NCBI RefSeq assembly: GCF_030272615.1
Contig: NC_081408.1
Coordinates: forward strand, 616,896,476-616,960,475
Source of the DNA: Cryptomeria japonica
Lineage: Eukaryota > Streptophyta > Pinopsida > Cupressales > Cupressaceae
Reading direction: 5' to 3'
DNA length: 64,000 bases
The notes beneath the pieces were generated by a model. It made no database searches, was not told the origin of the DNA, and saw nothing but the letters and a program-made list of their open reading frames with translations. The translations under genes and the position numbers were made by a program. This document shows positions 32,858-44,971 of this stretch, piece by piece (positions within the stretch are counted from its first letter, which is position 1; every line of letters starts with the position of its first letter).

Positions 32858-34085
32858 GCATTAAGGGAGAGAAATTTGAATTTCGAATTTTAGAATGCAA
32901 AATTCTAGAAAAAATAATTGAAGGAATCAAGAGTAATAATGTAATCTCCTAGGAATTTGAAATTTAAAATTAGGGCTTTGTTAAATAACCTCTTAATTTA
33001 AATTTAAAATTATCCCTTAGAAGATAGAAATTTAAATTTAAAATTAGGGCTGAAAATGACCTCTTAATTTTAAAAATTTGAAAATTGAAAGGAGGGAATA
33101 TTAAAATTAAAATTAGGGTTGTCCAAATTTAACCTCTTAATTTTAAAATTTTGGAATTTTGGAATATTGAAATATTCAAGAAATCAATTTAATTTTAAAA
33201 ATTAGGGTGTATGTAATTAATCACTTAATTTTAAAATTTAAATTGAAAATTGAAATGTTGAAATTCAAATTTGTTTTCTACCTTAGGACGACCTAAAATA
33301 AATAAATTTCACAAATCTTTGGAATTGAGCGGAAAAATATAGTCAAAATAGGCTCCCAAAGTTTGAGGAGAAAAAGTCGAGACCAAGTAGGTAGCTACTT
33401 AGTCCGACCAACTTTTTACCAAATTTTCAGGGAAGAAAGATATTGTGATTTTAATGTAAATTCCAAACAGATATATGAGAATTGGATATGTCTAGATATG
33501 CGAAAATGAGCCTTGAAGGTCGAAATAGGACACACCTAGGATGTTCGAGAAGATGATTAATTGAAAGAATACAACAAAATAATGGCACACTTAAGGGTTG
33601 AGTTTTATGATGTTTATAAGTACAAGAAGAGGCTTTAGATTTAATTGACTCAATTAAATGTTTAAAGAAAAAATTAAAATTGTCCAAGATTAATTTAATT
33701 TTAAAAATAAGAGTTTGTTGCATAAACCGCTTAATTTTAAAAAATTTAATTTGAAAATTAATTCAAGATATACACAATCCACAAGTTCAATTTTAAAATT
33801 AAAAAATTAGGGTTTTTTATTTAACCACTTAATTTAATTTTTAAAAAAAATTGAACAAGTAAATGAAAACTTGAATTGTAAAATTGATGAATTCTTAGAT
33901 ATGAAACAATCAATCTAATTTAGACAAATCACCAGCTCAATTATGAATCTAAAAATTAGGGTTTTTATGAATTTAACCTCTTAATTTATGAAAATTGCAA
34001 GGAAATTAAACTTGTAAGTGAAAATTTGAATTGTAAATTGCATACACTCAAATCTGAAAAAAAATTAAAATTAAGGGTGTAAGGA
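32858..34085 (-). repeat. Leader of G1 with imperfect AT-rich repeats
   Basis: At least seven copies of a unit with AAATTAGGG, a 10-15 bp spacer, and AACCTCTTAATTTTAAAA occur at about 32966, 33040, 33103, 33195, 33690, 33791 and 33940. The first three are spaced by about 70-75 bp. No gene is seen; the ORF at 33451-33723 is unsupported. The corresponding G2 leader has only isolated similar motifs. Confidence 0.75.
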
Positions 34086-34098
34086 GTCAGGTTCACCA
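34086..34098 (-). promoter_or_regulatory. Primer binding site of G1
   Basis: TGGTGAACCTGAC on the minus strand, three bases from the LTR end. It differs from G2 by one C-to-T change. Confidence 0.72.
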
Positions 34099-34101
34099 AA
34101 A

Positions 34102-35286
34102 TGTAAAGTGGAAAATTGGAGCTTAGCAAATTCACCACATGGAAGGGGGAAATCACTAAGTCAATTTTGTCTTGGAGGACTTTACATTCAAAAGAGGGGA
34201 TGAATCTACTAGATCCAATCCTAAATGATACAAGGACTGAATACTAAGTATATGTGTTGTGTTTGGAGTGTGTTTGACCCTCTTTTGTAAGTTGACTAGT
34301 TGAATTAAGACTAAGTGTTGGAAATGAAAACAAATATGAGTAAATAGCGAGCTACAGATTCAGGATTTTGTCGTGCACCTAGATCTGAAAAGTTTGAGAT
34401 GATTCGGAGTTGCTCTGTGAAATCTACCAAAAGTTGCAAGGACCATGTGTCTAGACTAGATCGCCCCCCTCTTGGTCCTCCCAACTTTTCGTGCGTTGAA
34501 AAGGGTTTCTTCATCTCTGCAAATAAATCTTAACTCCAGAAGAATAGTTGTGCACTTGCTTCCTACACATAGAAGGAAAGGGAAATGTGTTGGGAATAGG
34601 GTTTGACCTAGGTCAAACCCTAGTTTTGGAATTAACCAAGTGGTTGAAATAATGTAATTGAAATGACTGAAAGTAAAAATCCTCCTCTTTGAGGTGATGT
34701 TGAATTGACTGAAAATGAAATGCTTATACCTCCTTGTGAGGTTTTGCTTGCCTCCACATGGAATTATTATTTCATGAATTAGAAAGATGATCTCCTCTTC
34801 AATGCTTGAATTATTGACTCTATTGCTCCTCCAAAGCTTGAAAGAAGACTGAAAATGCTCAATTGCTCTTGAATGCTTGAATGCTTGATCTCTTGAATGC
34901 TCGGATGTTTGATATTGATTGTGTGTTTCATGATAGATCCTCAAGTGAGAGGGTAAATCCCTCTCATATACTTTCTCATAGGATTAATTTATTAATTTTT
35001 TGACATGAGTCAACATAGAGGGGTTTTCCCACTCCAAATTTGAGTTAGGTCAAGGGGATGAGCCCAAGAATAGGTCCCCATTAAGGGAGACCAGGGCACC
35101 ATGCCTTGACTCTACCCTAATTTGGGGCAGGATCAAGGTGGTAGCTGGATCCATTTCTTAGTTGAATGAAGTTTTTGACATGTGTGAGCATAATCAGTTC
35201 TTCGATCAAGATGAGGGGTGCAAACACTAAGGCAAAGACCCAAATGTGATCGAAAATTGCAAGGGGTGCAATTTTAGGATGCTATA
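34102..35286 (-). repeat. 5' LTR of G1
   Basis: The 1,185-bp LTR starts TATAGCATCCTAAAATTG on the minus strand, where G2 has TGTAGCGTCC, and ends CCACTTTACA. It shares blocks with the left LTR and with G2. The minus-strand ORFs at 34311-34944 are LTR sequence. The flanking 35287-35291 (TATTT) is the expected target duplication; its partner is outside the window. Confidence 0.85.
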
Positions 35287-35291
35287 TATTT

Positions 35292-35452
35292 ATAAAGGTT
35301 TCCTCCCTCTGATAGTGCATCTTGAATTCCCTTTAAACAAGTATCTAGTGTAACTCTATCATCTGTAATCATCCTCATTAGTTTCTGAAGCCTTCTTGCA
35401 TTGAACTCATTCTGGACCTTCTCTTCAACATATTTTTCAAAAGATTGAAAAT
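35292..35452 (-). pseudogene. X1 ORF2, segment beyond the LTR array
   Basis: The minus-strand reading S-N-N-F-Q-S-F-E-K-Y-V-E-E-K-V-Q-N-E-F, then L-Q-K-L-M-R-M-I, then L-K-G-I-Q-D-A-L-S-E-G-G-N-L-Y-K-Y-I continues the ORF2 that stops at 39784. It is predicted helical and charged. It ends where G1 is inserted. Confidence 0.65.
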
Positions 35453-36691
35453 TGTTAGACAACTCAGATAACCGGCAGACAACCGAGAGGGGGGGAGTGA
35501 ATAAGTTGTCAATAGATTATAGAACTTTCAACATTAAAACCTTATTACCGGAATATATAAACCAAATACCAAAATAGAAGATATAACAATTAAGCACAAA
35601 TATAAGCCATATAACATTTACCAACCATCCACAAAAGATAACACCAAGATTTGTATGTGGAAAACTCAGTAAAGAGAAAAAACATGGTGGGAATCCTACC
35701 CATAGTCAGATAATACTTTTGTAGTAAGTATGTGATTACAAAAAGAGGGGCCTACACATGTAGGAAGGCCAACAACCTAGAGTGCATTGTTCATCACAAA
35801 AGGAGCCTCATTGACTACAAAATAAATCTAGACTACAATCCAGAAAGAAGAGTGAACTGCAAGAATAACATCGCCTATGCTTGAGTAAAGTTTAAGTTAA
35901 GCTCAGTACCAGAGGTCTTAAACCTATTTCACCAACCCAATTCAATCACCTATGATCGACCAAAACATTTGCATATGATTACAACCTTATTCACACACAG
36001 ATAATCGCATAACCTATAAACCCTATAACATATGATCTACAAAGAGATCTAACATCATATTTATACCAACCCGGGACCTAAACAATTAGGTTGGCCACCT
36101 AAAAGATAATACAATAAATTCATAACATAAACCTGCAATCCAATGATCAACAAAGTTGACCTAAGACCAAATAACATAATCCAATCAATAAATCCAACTG
36201 ATAACGCATCTGGATCATCCACCAACACGTTACTTAAACTAGTCCATAACCTAGCAGAATAAGATAGCATTAGGTCCGGTCCTAAATGAAAAACCACTGA
36301 TCAACAGGAACACGAACAAGATAACCAAAAATATCCCAAAATCCATCTAGAAGCTGCACCAAGACCAGTTATCAAGTGCATCAAAATAACTTTAACAAAG
36401 CTCTGTCGGTAAAACCCTTACCAGTGACCAAAAGACTTACTAGAATAAATGATAGCTCTTGAGTCATCAAATCCTGAACCAACTGATTGTGATACACATC
36501 TAAATAGAATGAATGAAATATCCAAACCAATTCCATAAACCAAATCATACTAGAGCATACCAAATCAATATCATAATCCAACTACTCTACCGAAACCTAC
36601 TAGAAACTAGTAAACAACCAAAATAGTTGGTGTTTCCATCGATGACAAAATATCAATGCAACACATAATCAATTCCTCCAATTTGCCAACA
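35453..36691 (-). repeat. Array LTR 1
   Basis: 1,239 bp. TGTTGGCAAATTGG start and GTTGTCTAACA end on the minus strand. Confidence 0.9.
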
Positions 36692-37005
36692 ATATCCCCC
36701 TTTGGCATTGATGCCAACACTAGATATGAAAACATCCAAGTGCCAAGAAATGCCAAACAAGTCTCCCCCAAAGGAAGACATGCAACAATCTCCCATAAGA
36801 TGATATTACAATGAAGTTAACAAACTCCCCCTGTGAATGATATCCCTGTTAAGCTCTAATCTCTCCCCTTTGACTGATATTCTGTTAAGCTCTATTTTTC
36901 ACATATATCTAATAGATGAACTTGATGAACTTGCACTAATAGATTCCATAGGATCTTCCTCAAGCGGTTAAGCTTTTGCAGAGAGGACTAGGCTTTGATA
37001 ATAAT
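36692..37005 (-). other. Array internal segment 1
   Basis: 314 bp of 3' end sequence plus primer leader. The primer site is mutated (TATTATCAAAGCC). No ORF is seen. Confidence 0.85.
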
Positions 37006-38239
37006 TGTTAGACAACTTAGATAATGGTGGACAACTAAGATGGGGGGTGAATTATTTGTCGATAGATTATAGAATTTTTTGCATTAAAACCTTATTATCA
37101 GAATACATAAACCAAATACTGGAATAATAGATATAATAGTTAAGCATAAATATAAGCCACATAAAATTTACCAACCATCCACAAAAGATAACACCAAGAT
37201 TTGTACTTGGGAAACCCAATAAAGGAAAAAACACGATGGGAATCCTACCCACAGTCAGATAATACTTTTGCAATGAGTATGTGATTACAAAAAGAGGGGC
37301 CTACACATGCAGGAAGACCAACAACCTAGAGCACAATGCTCATCACAAAAGGAGCCTCACTGACTACAAAATAAATCCAAACTACAATTTGGAAAGAAGA
37401 GTGAACTACAAGAATAACATCTCCTATACTTGAGTACAATTTTGGTTAAGCTCAGTACCAGAGGCCTTAAACCTCTTTCACCAACCTAATTCGATCACCT
37501 ATGATCGACCAAAACCTTTGCATATGATTACAACCTTATTCACACACAGATAATCGCATAACCCATAAACCCTATAACATATGATCTACAAAGAGATCTT
37601 ACATCATATTTATATCAACCCGGGACCTAAACAATTAGGTCAGCCACCTAAAAGATAATACAATAAATTCATAACATAAACCCGCAATCCAATGATCAAC
37701 CAAGTTGTCCTAAGACTAAAACAATATAATCCAATCAATAAATCCAACCCATAATGCATCAAGATCATCCACCAACACGTTACATAAACCGGTCCATAAC
37801 CTACTAGAATAAGATAGCATTAGGTCCGGTCCTAAATGCAACACCACATATCAATAGGAACATGAACAAGATAACCAACAACATCTCGATAGCCATCTAG
37901 AATCCGCAACAAGACCACTTATCAAGTGCATCAAAAGATATTCAACAAAGCTCTACCAGTAAAACCTACCAGTGACCAAAAGGCTTACTAGAACAAATGA
38001 TAGCTTCTGAGTCATTGAATTCTGAACCAACTAATCATGATACACATCTGAATAGCATGAATGATAGATCCAAACCAATTCCACAAACCAAATCATACCG
38101 GAGCATACCAGATCAATATCATAATCCAACTTCTCTACCAGAACATACCAGAAATCGATAAACAAGCAAAATAGCCGGTCTTTCCATCAATGACAAAACA
38201 TCAATGGAACACATAATCAACTCCTCCAATTTTCCAACA
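37006..38239 (-). repeat. Array LTR 2
   Basis: 1,234 bp, same family as LTR 1 and LTR 3. Confidence 0.9.
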
Positions 38240-38554
38240 ATCTCCCCCTTTGGCATCGATGGAAACACTAGATGTGAAAAACATCCAAGTGCCAAGAAAT
38301 GCCAAACAAGTCTCCCCCAAAGGAAGACAACCAACAATCTCCCATAGGATGATATTACAATTAAGTTAAATAACTCCCCCTGTGAATGATATCCCTGTTA
38401 AGATCTGATCTCTCCCCTTTGACTGATATTCTGTTAAGCTCTATTTTTCACATACATCTAATAGATGAACTTGATGAACTTGCACTAATAGATGCCATAG
38501 GATCTTCCTCAAGCTGTTAACCTTCTATAGAGAGGACCGGGCTCTGATACCAAT
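38240..38554 (-). other. Array internal segment 2
   Basis: 315 bp. It keeps an intact primer site, TGGTATCAGAGC, at 38541-38552. No ORF is seen. Confidence 0.88.
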
Positions 38555-39783
38555 TGTTAGACAACTCAAATAACCAGTGGACAACCAAGAGGGGGGGGGT
38601 GAATCAATTGTTGACAGATTATAGAACTTTAAGTATTAAAACCTTATTAGCATAATACATAAACTAAATACTAGAATAGCAGATATAATAGTTAAGCACA
38701 AATATAAGCCACATAACATTTACCAACCATCCATAAAAGCTAACACCGAGATTTGTATGTGGGAAACTCCGTAAAGGGAAAAACCACGGTGTGAATCCTA
38801 CCCACAGTTAGATAATACTTCTATAGTAAGTATATGATTACAAAAAGAGGGGCATGCACATGTAGGAAGGCCAACAGCCTAGAGCGCACCACTCATCATG
38901 AAAGGAGTCTCACTGACTACAAAATAAATCTAGACTACAATCTGAAAGAAGAGTGAACTGCAAGAATAGCATCTCCTATGCTTGAGTACAGTTCTAGTTA
39001 AGCTCAGTACCAGAGGTCTTAAACCTCTTTCACAAGCCCAATTCGATCACCTATGATCGACCAAAACCTCAACATATGATTACAACCTTATGCGCACATA
39101 GTTAATCGTATAACACATAAACCCTATAACATATGATCTACAAAGATATCTTGCATCATATTTATACCAACCAGAGACCTAAACAATTAGGTTGGCTACC
39201 TAAAAGATAATACAGTAAAATCATTACATAAACCCACAATCCAATGATCAACCAACTCGGCCTAAGACTGAAACAACATAATCCAATCAATAAATCTAAC
39301 CGGTAACGCATTGGGATCATCCACCAACACGTTACATAAATCGGTCCATAACGTAGCAGAATAAGATAACATTATGTCCGGTCCTAAATGCAACACCACC
39401 AATCAAGAGGAACATGAACAAGATAACCAACAACATCTTGAAAGCCATCTACAAGCAGCATCAAGACCACTTATCAAGTGCATCAAAAGATCTTCAACAA
39501 ATCTCTGCCAGTAAAACCCTTACTGGTGACCAAAAGGCTTACTAGAACAAATGATAGATCCTAAGTTATCAAATCCCAAACCAACTGATCATGATATGCA
39601 TCTGTATAGCATGAATGACAGAACCAAACCAATTCCACAAACCAAAGCATACCGGATTAATAGTACAATCCAACCGCTCTACTGGAACCTACCGAAAACC
39701 AGTAAACAACCAAAATAGCCAGTGTTGCCATCAATGACAAAACATCAATGCAACACATAATCAATTCCTCCAATTTTCCAACA
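38555..39783 (-). repeat. Array LTR 3
   Basis: 1,229 bp, ending at the junction with X1 ORF2. Confidence 0.9.
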
Positions 39784-42437
39784 AAAAAGACTGTCCATAG
39801 AGTTGATTAAAATTTTCAGTTGGCCAAATGGAGTGTCTACTGAGTCCTTTTGAAATAAAGGCATGAGTTTCTCCAAAACACCGGATGCCATAGTAAGCAA
39901 CTCACTATCCTCTATGTGAGATTTTAGCACGTCCTCACTATCTTTGGCTTGAGAAAATGTAGCCAATTTGAGCACTTGGATGAGGGATAGAGAAGCTAGG
40001 TTGATGGGGCCTTGAGTAAATTGTGGATCCTCTACATGAATCTACTTCCCCTTCATTGATTCCTTAGTGTCTGTTTCCTCAACCTCAATTTCAACCTTAA
40101 TCGACACCTCTTCCTTTTCTGCATTCTTCTCAAGAACTAGAGGTTTATCTGCATCAACCGAAGGGTTACCACTCTTGTCCTTACCCTCATCTCCTTTCCC
40201 TGTATCCACTTCACCCTCAACATTAACCTCTACCTGCTCAATAGTCTAAACTTCTGGGACAAAAGTATCATCCATTGTTTGTACAGTTTTGTGAGATGAC
40301 ATGTTTTTCTCTCTTGAATGAGGTTCTTCTTGCCCTTTTGCTTGATTAACTTCATATTGGTTATTTAGGAAAACATTTGTCAAAATTTTCTCATTCCTTT
40401 GCAACCTCATCAACCTTCCCGAACATGATTTTATTTATTATGTACTTACTCTTAAATTCATTCTTTGCTAACTAAATTAATATGTCTATCTCTTCCTTAG
40501 AAATTAATGAACATAGATTAACTAATACATACTCTTTCAATCTCCCATCCTCTTTATTCGCAGTTTGTCTCCTAGCATCCAAAATTTTATACAAGCTCTT
40601 GGGTATGATTGACATAAGTTCAATTAGAGCCTTACTATATATATTTAGGAATTCTACATTTGCTTCCTCTAATTTCCTTTTATTGGATTCATCAAAATTA
40701 TCACTTCCTCTAATATCCTTTTACCGAATTCATCAAAATTATCATACCACTCTGATAGTGGCTTTAAATTCCCCTTATTAATGACTTCATTCACAATCTC
40801 ATTCAAAGAAATGGGAGGCTTGACTTCAATTTTTTCTTTCTTTAATGCCTCATCAAGTTAAGATGGCTTAGATTTCTTACCAGTTTTAACACAACTAGAA
40901 GGCTTATCCTTTGCTACCTTGGTGGCCTTAGAAGCTTTGGCTTTAACCTCCTTGACTACTTCATCTGAATCTATCTCTTCTTCATCAACATGAATGAATA
41001 CTCTATCTTGTCCTCTCTTCCTCTTTCTTTCACCGAATGGTTTAGATTGAGGTTTAGGTGAACTAACAGGTTTTTGAGCACCAGAGGAGGGTACAAAGGT
41101 CCTTGATTGGGGAAAGAGCTTTCAGTTTAGCCTTCTTTAGATTTATAGTATCTTCTTCACTTAGAATGTTCTTCTCTCTATCTCTCCAAACTTCCTCCTT
41201 GGTAATTCCAAGGTTCTCCACCAACTACTCTACCTCCTTCCTAACCTTCATCTAAATCTCAAGATTCTTGAACTTAGAGTGTAAGTCCAAGCTCTTTGCA
41301 TTGTAATTTACAAACATCTCTTCAGATTTATCCACTAGTTTTCTTAGTAAGTGTTGAGAATATGCATCAAGAACATGTCCTTCAACCTCATACTCCATGG
41401 GCATGATCCATGAATTTCTCTACTCTACAACTTCCAGAAGGCACTGGTTAGTCTCAACCATAAAAAAAATTGTATCCTCATATTTCTCTACTATCTCCTT
41501 AGGAATTATCTCCCTGCTCTGCATCATGCTTTGCAAGGTTTTGAAGTATCGCCATAGTATGCCATTCTTGACTGTATCATCTCCCAAGCCATGAAGTGTT
41601 TCCTTTATTTGCACTTCCACTAGCCTGTCATAGGCCCACTAAACTTTTCCCACTCCCAAAATATCATTCATAAAATAGAAGTATAATCATATGATCAAGG
41701 TTCTAAATTTGAATGTGTGCTTCTTATCCTATTTGATTTTCTTCAAGTTACTCAATAACTCACTTTGGAGAACTTCACATAAATCACTTAGTATCTTCCT
41801 TCAATATTTAATAGGCATCATAGATGGTCATATCAGATATTAAATTATCTTGACTAGAGTGATATATTTTGTATCCCATCACCATTGATGAAAACCTAAC
41901 ATCCTATTAAATAATATCATTGATTGTCATCAACCTTTTGTCAAATTGATAACCGGTAGCTTTTATTACCATCTGGTTCTTAACATTTCTCAGAGCACGC
42001 ATTTCACCAACTGAGCTCAAACATGTCACTACCTTAATTGCACTCTTGGTAATATTGTGCAGTTTGTCAAGCCACATGAACTCATCATGCATTCATCTTA
42101 GGATATACCAGACCTATTTTGGTTCATCAAACACTGGAAAGTCGATGAACTACATGAAACCCTTCTCTTATATTGACTTAAATTCAAGTTTCAGGTTACC
42201 CATTCCATCAATCATGTGTTGTGAGTATAATTTCATCATTTGAGCACTCTTGAGCTCCTCAATGTTGTAATGGATGTAATCCCTAATGGCTTCCACATGC
42301 AATACTTGGTATGGGACTGATGAAAATGTGCCACTCAGATCATCTTCCATGGACTTATATGGGTGCTTCTTAAAATTAGGTCTTTCCCTTTTAGTGACAT
42401 CTACTACCAATGGGGTCGCAATTCCAAAAGATGCCAT
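39784..42437 (-). pseudogene. X1 ORF2: large protein of unknown function
   Basis: The likely start is M-A-S-F-G-I-A-T-P at 42437. The first part reads V-V-D-V-T-K-R-E-R-P-N-F-K-K-H-P-Y-K and S-S-V-P-Y-Q-V-L-H-V-E, both also found in X2 ORF2 (V-D-V-T-E-R, F-K-R-H-P-Y-K, S-S-V-P-Y-G-V-L-H). A central conserved block follows (D-E-F-M-W-L-D-K-L-H at 42092, K-Y-E-D-T-I-F-F-M-V-E at about 41480). Then comes a Lys-rich basic stretch (about 41060-40870), an acidic Glu/Lys stretch (40320-40050) and a helical end (40000-39790). Many stops are present. I recognise no known family. Confidence 0.65.
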
Positions 42438-42920
42438 ATCTAAAAATTTAATCTTCAAAATGAAAAAGTTTTAACCGATAAATACCTTTCAACTAGATGC
42501 AAGATTGCATGACAAATCTCCTTTTTGCTCTAAATCTCTATTAATTTTGCTTCATTGCGCTCTTCTACTCTCTTGCTTTGAATGCAAAGTGAGAAATGAA
42601 TAGGTTAATTTTCTTTTTATCCTTAGCATACCTAACTTTTAGGTATAATTAATACTCTTAACCCTAACTCTTCCTATTACCCTGTATTCATAGAGTTCTC
42701 CCAAAAGATTATCTGCAGATCATCAAATCAAATTAAAATCTTCTAGAAAACCTTCCACTGAGTCAATAGTCACAAAATAAAAATCTACAACTTTTCGGTA
42801 TGAGGTACAAATCTCCAATATGGGGTTTGCTATATTTTCATGAAAACCTCCCCCTAAGGCCAAATGCCTTAGCTTAGTTACCAGATGCAGTTCCAGCACC
42901 GAAATCAGGTGCAGACCCAT
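42438..42920 (-). other. X1 spacer between gag and ORF2
   Basis: No supported gene. The 65-codon minus-strand ORF (42723-42920) lacks a counterpart in X2. The length is close to the X2 spacer. Confidence 0.6.
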
Positions 42921-43966
42921 TCACTGCTCACTCTTCTTCACCCAAGTCTTTTTCATTTGATGTCTGATCTCCTCAACTTTTTCTTTTCCCTTCTCATCTG
43001 CCTTCACATTCTTATTCTTGTCTTCCAGAATTCTCCTATTCATATTTATGCTTCTGCAATACTTAACAATGTGACCAGATTTGTTGCATGCATAGAAAAC
43101 AACATTTCCTTGACTAGGCATGAAGTTCATCTAATTTTATCACACTTTTGCATTCATTTACCTTATGACCATACTTATTGTATTTGAAACATTGACCAGT
43201 AAAAGATGGACCATTATTACTCATCCTATTTCTGCATTGACTAGCCATATGACCAAATTTATTGCAAACAAAACCATTACCATTAAACTTATGATCATTA
43301 GGTTACCTTACCAGAGGCCTTCTTGAATTCTTCTTATATTGTGCTAATTTAGAGCTTTCACCTTTCTCAAATTCAAAACCTTAAGTATCATTATGATTCT
43401 TCTGGCTTGCAATCATCTCATCTAGTCTGGATGATCTGGTCCAAAACTTCTCCTTGTACTCATTTGCAACATTCAAATAAAATTTAAGAAGTACTCACTT
43501 TCCAAGATATTCCTTGGTTTCATGTAGTTCCTGCTTCAGTTGGTCATTCTTATTCTCAATTCTGCAACATTCTTTAGATTTTTCTTTCATGGATTAAACA
43601 ATACTCTCCTCATTCTACTTTCTTTCCTTAATCTCCTTTATCAATCATCACAATGACTTCCATCTCATTCTTCTGGACAACATTATCTCTAACAAGTCTA
43701 TCGCATTCTTCTATCTTTTCCTTTAGGGCTTCTTCATTAATGCTTTGACTTTCTTTCTCCTTCAACTTATCAACAAGTTCCTTTCTCTGCTCCCTTGACT
43801 TGTTCAAATGATCCTTCAATGATTCAATAAATCTCTCAGCATTTGTAAGGTTTTCTTTTACTTGTCGGACCTCAGCTTGGGCTTGATCAAGATCCTCAAG
43901 TGCTATAATAAGATGATGTTTAAGACTTTTAGAATCCATTGATTCACTTTCCCAGATCCTCCTCAA
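42921..43966 (-). pseudogene. X1 gag-like protein: coiled coil plus several zinc knuckles
   Basis: Reading from 43966: a charged helical part (L-E-D-L-D-Q-A-Q-A-E-V-R-Q-V-K-E-N, then K-E-L-V-D-K-L-K-E-K-E) that looks like coiled coil. After a frame change it is followed by three zinc knuckles on the minus strand. Near 43265-43225 is F-V-C-N-K-F-G-H-M-A-S-Q-C (first Cys lost). Near 43200-43160 is C-F-K-Y-N-K-Y-G-H-K-V-N-E-C (second Cys replaced by Tyr). Near 43115-43080 is Y-A-C-N-K-S-G-H-I-V-K-Y-C. The tail is Lys/Glu-rich and stops at 42921. It presumably was a nucleic-acid-binding particle protein. Confidence 0.75.
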
Positions 43967-43992
43967 GATGTTAGGCTTCTTCCAAGGAACTA

Positions 43993-44005
43993 GGCTCTGA
44001 TATCA
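43993..44005 (-). promoter_or_regulatory. Primer binding site of X1
   Basis: TGATATCAGAGCC on the minus strand, one base from the initiator Met-tRNA site used by the copia elements, and two bases from the LTR end. Confidence 0.85.
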
Positions 44006-44007
44006 AT

Positions 44008-44817
44008 TGTTGGAATCAAGGAACACTGAGAGGGGGGGTGAATCAGTGTTTTGCAATTTTTAACATTCTTAATTTTTCCTTTAAACCACTTAATGCAAAT
44101 GAATAAAAGTAGAGTGCGGAAACACAAAGAAAATAACCACAACACCAAAGCACCAATATTTTTATGGGGAAACCCGGTTAAGGGAATAACCATGGTGGGA
44201 TTAAGATGCACAATATTAATATGCCTTGCTAGAAGTATAATAATATTGCATGAGAGGAATGCACATGCATTCAGGCACACTGCCTAGAGCTCACTGCTCA
44301 AAATACAATAAGGGCTACAACCTTGGAAGGCTTACTGCCTTACAAAGAATTACATATAATAATTTGAATGTCCGAACTGATAAACAACATCTAAAAATGT
44401 GAAAAGAAGTTTCGGTTAAGCACAAAATACTTTGTTTTGCAACACTGCCTTTTTTATGATATTTTATTGAATTTCAGAGCACAAATCTTTCAACCATACA
44501 CATGAAATTGCGCACAATCACTCATACACACTTCACACCTATACTAATATAAAAATGATCAAATCAATCGGTCTAATATATCTGTAACATCAATTTAGGT
44601 CTTCTTCCCATCAGCCCAAAAATGCATAACATGCAAATGAAACATGTTACTCAAGTCAACTCAATGTGATCCAAAACAACCATGTGGACCAAAACAAATT
44701 GACCACATGCTTCCTACATGTTGGCTCACTAACCTTGAACATACAAACAACTACCAAAATTGATCTGCAATATCCACATAATGAATCTCCACACATTACT
44801 ACTAATGAACACCGTTC
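44008..44817 (-). repeat. 5' LTR of X1, 3' portion
   Basis: The LTR ends CCAACA at 44008 on the minus strand. 810 bp are recognisable before the X2 LTR fragment begins at 44818. The LTR start was not found, either because X2 is inserted there or because it is lost. Hairpin at 44022-44050. Confidence 0.7.
44022..44050 (-). promoter_or_regulatory. U5-end hairpin of X1
   Basis: AACACTGA (44022-44029) pairs perfectly with TCAGTGTT (44043-44050), loop G-A-G-G-G-G-G-G-G-T-G-A-A on the plus strand. It lies 13 bp inside the LTR end. Confidence 0.8.
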
Positions 44818-44971
44818 TGATGAACTTATAAGGCAGGGAGAGGGGGGGTGAATCAGTGCAAGTAAAAACAATACAAATTTGATTATTAACTTTAGCGACT
44901 TGAAAATCAATAAGCATATAAGAGATAAAACCAAGAATGCAATCACCACATAAAGCATAAACCACATGACA
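44818..44971 (-). repeat. LTR fragment of the X2 type
   Basis: Bases 44818-44971 match 58670-58823 with the same TGATGAAC end and orientation. Similarity stops abruptly and joins ORF2-type coding sequence. This fits a 3' LTR of X2 whose inner part was deleted. Confidence 0.8.

Larger units (their letters stand above)
4424..35286 (-). mobile_element. G1: old Ty3/gypsy-type gag element, split by copia C1
   Basis: On the minus strand the order is 5' LTR (34102-35286), primer site (34086-34098), repeat-rich leader (32858-34085), gag-type ORF (32857-30842 and 7221-5772), and 3' LTR (5544 down to 4424, then broken by copia A). The ORF halves flank copia C1 and rejoin across the CTTTA duplication. 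The protein is homologous over its length to the intact G2 protein at 18569-22024. No reverse transcriptase or integrase is found. G1 itself lies in the second ORF of X1. Confidence 0.9.
35453..39783 (-). mobile_element. Tandem LTR array (three LTRs, two short internal segments)
   Basis: LTRs at 35453-36691, 37006-38239 and 38555-39783 alternate with internal segments 36692-37005 and 38240-38554. Each internal segment is only about 315 bp. It joins a copia-type 3' end (polypurine box C-A-T-T-G-A-T-G-C-C-A-A-A-G-G-G-G-G-A) to a copia-type 5' leader and primer site (38541-38552, mutated at 36991-37003). The leader matches 29600-29651 of C1, so the array is a deletion derivative of the C1/C2 lineage. 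Outer flanks AAAAT and AAAAA may be a decayed duplication. It is inserted in X1 ORF2. Confidence 0.88.
35287..44817 (-). mobile_element. X1: LTR element with coiled-coil zinc-knuckle gag and unknown ORF2, no pol
   Basis: On the minus strand the order is LTR (from 44008), primer site, gag (43966-42921), a 483-bp spacer, and a second long ORF (42437-39784, continuing at 35452-35292 after an LTR array). The element then continues off-window through G1. X2 shows the same order and a similar spacer (472 bp). Nothing resembling integrase, reverse transcriptase or RNase H is present. Primer site and LTR end style match the copia elements in the window. Confidence 0.78.

Noticed and set aside
35453-39783. 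Possible CRISPR-like or satellite array
   Set aside because: The repeats are 1.23 kb LTRs with TG..CA ends, primer sites and polypurine tracts, not short direct repeats with spacers.
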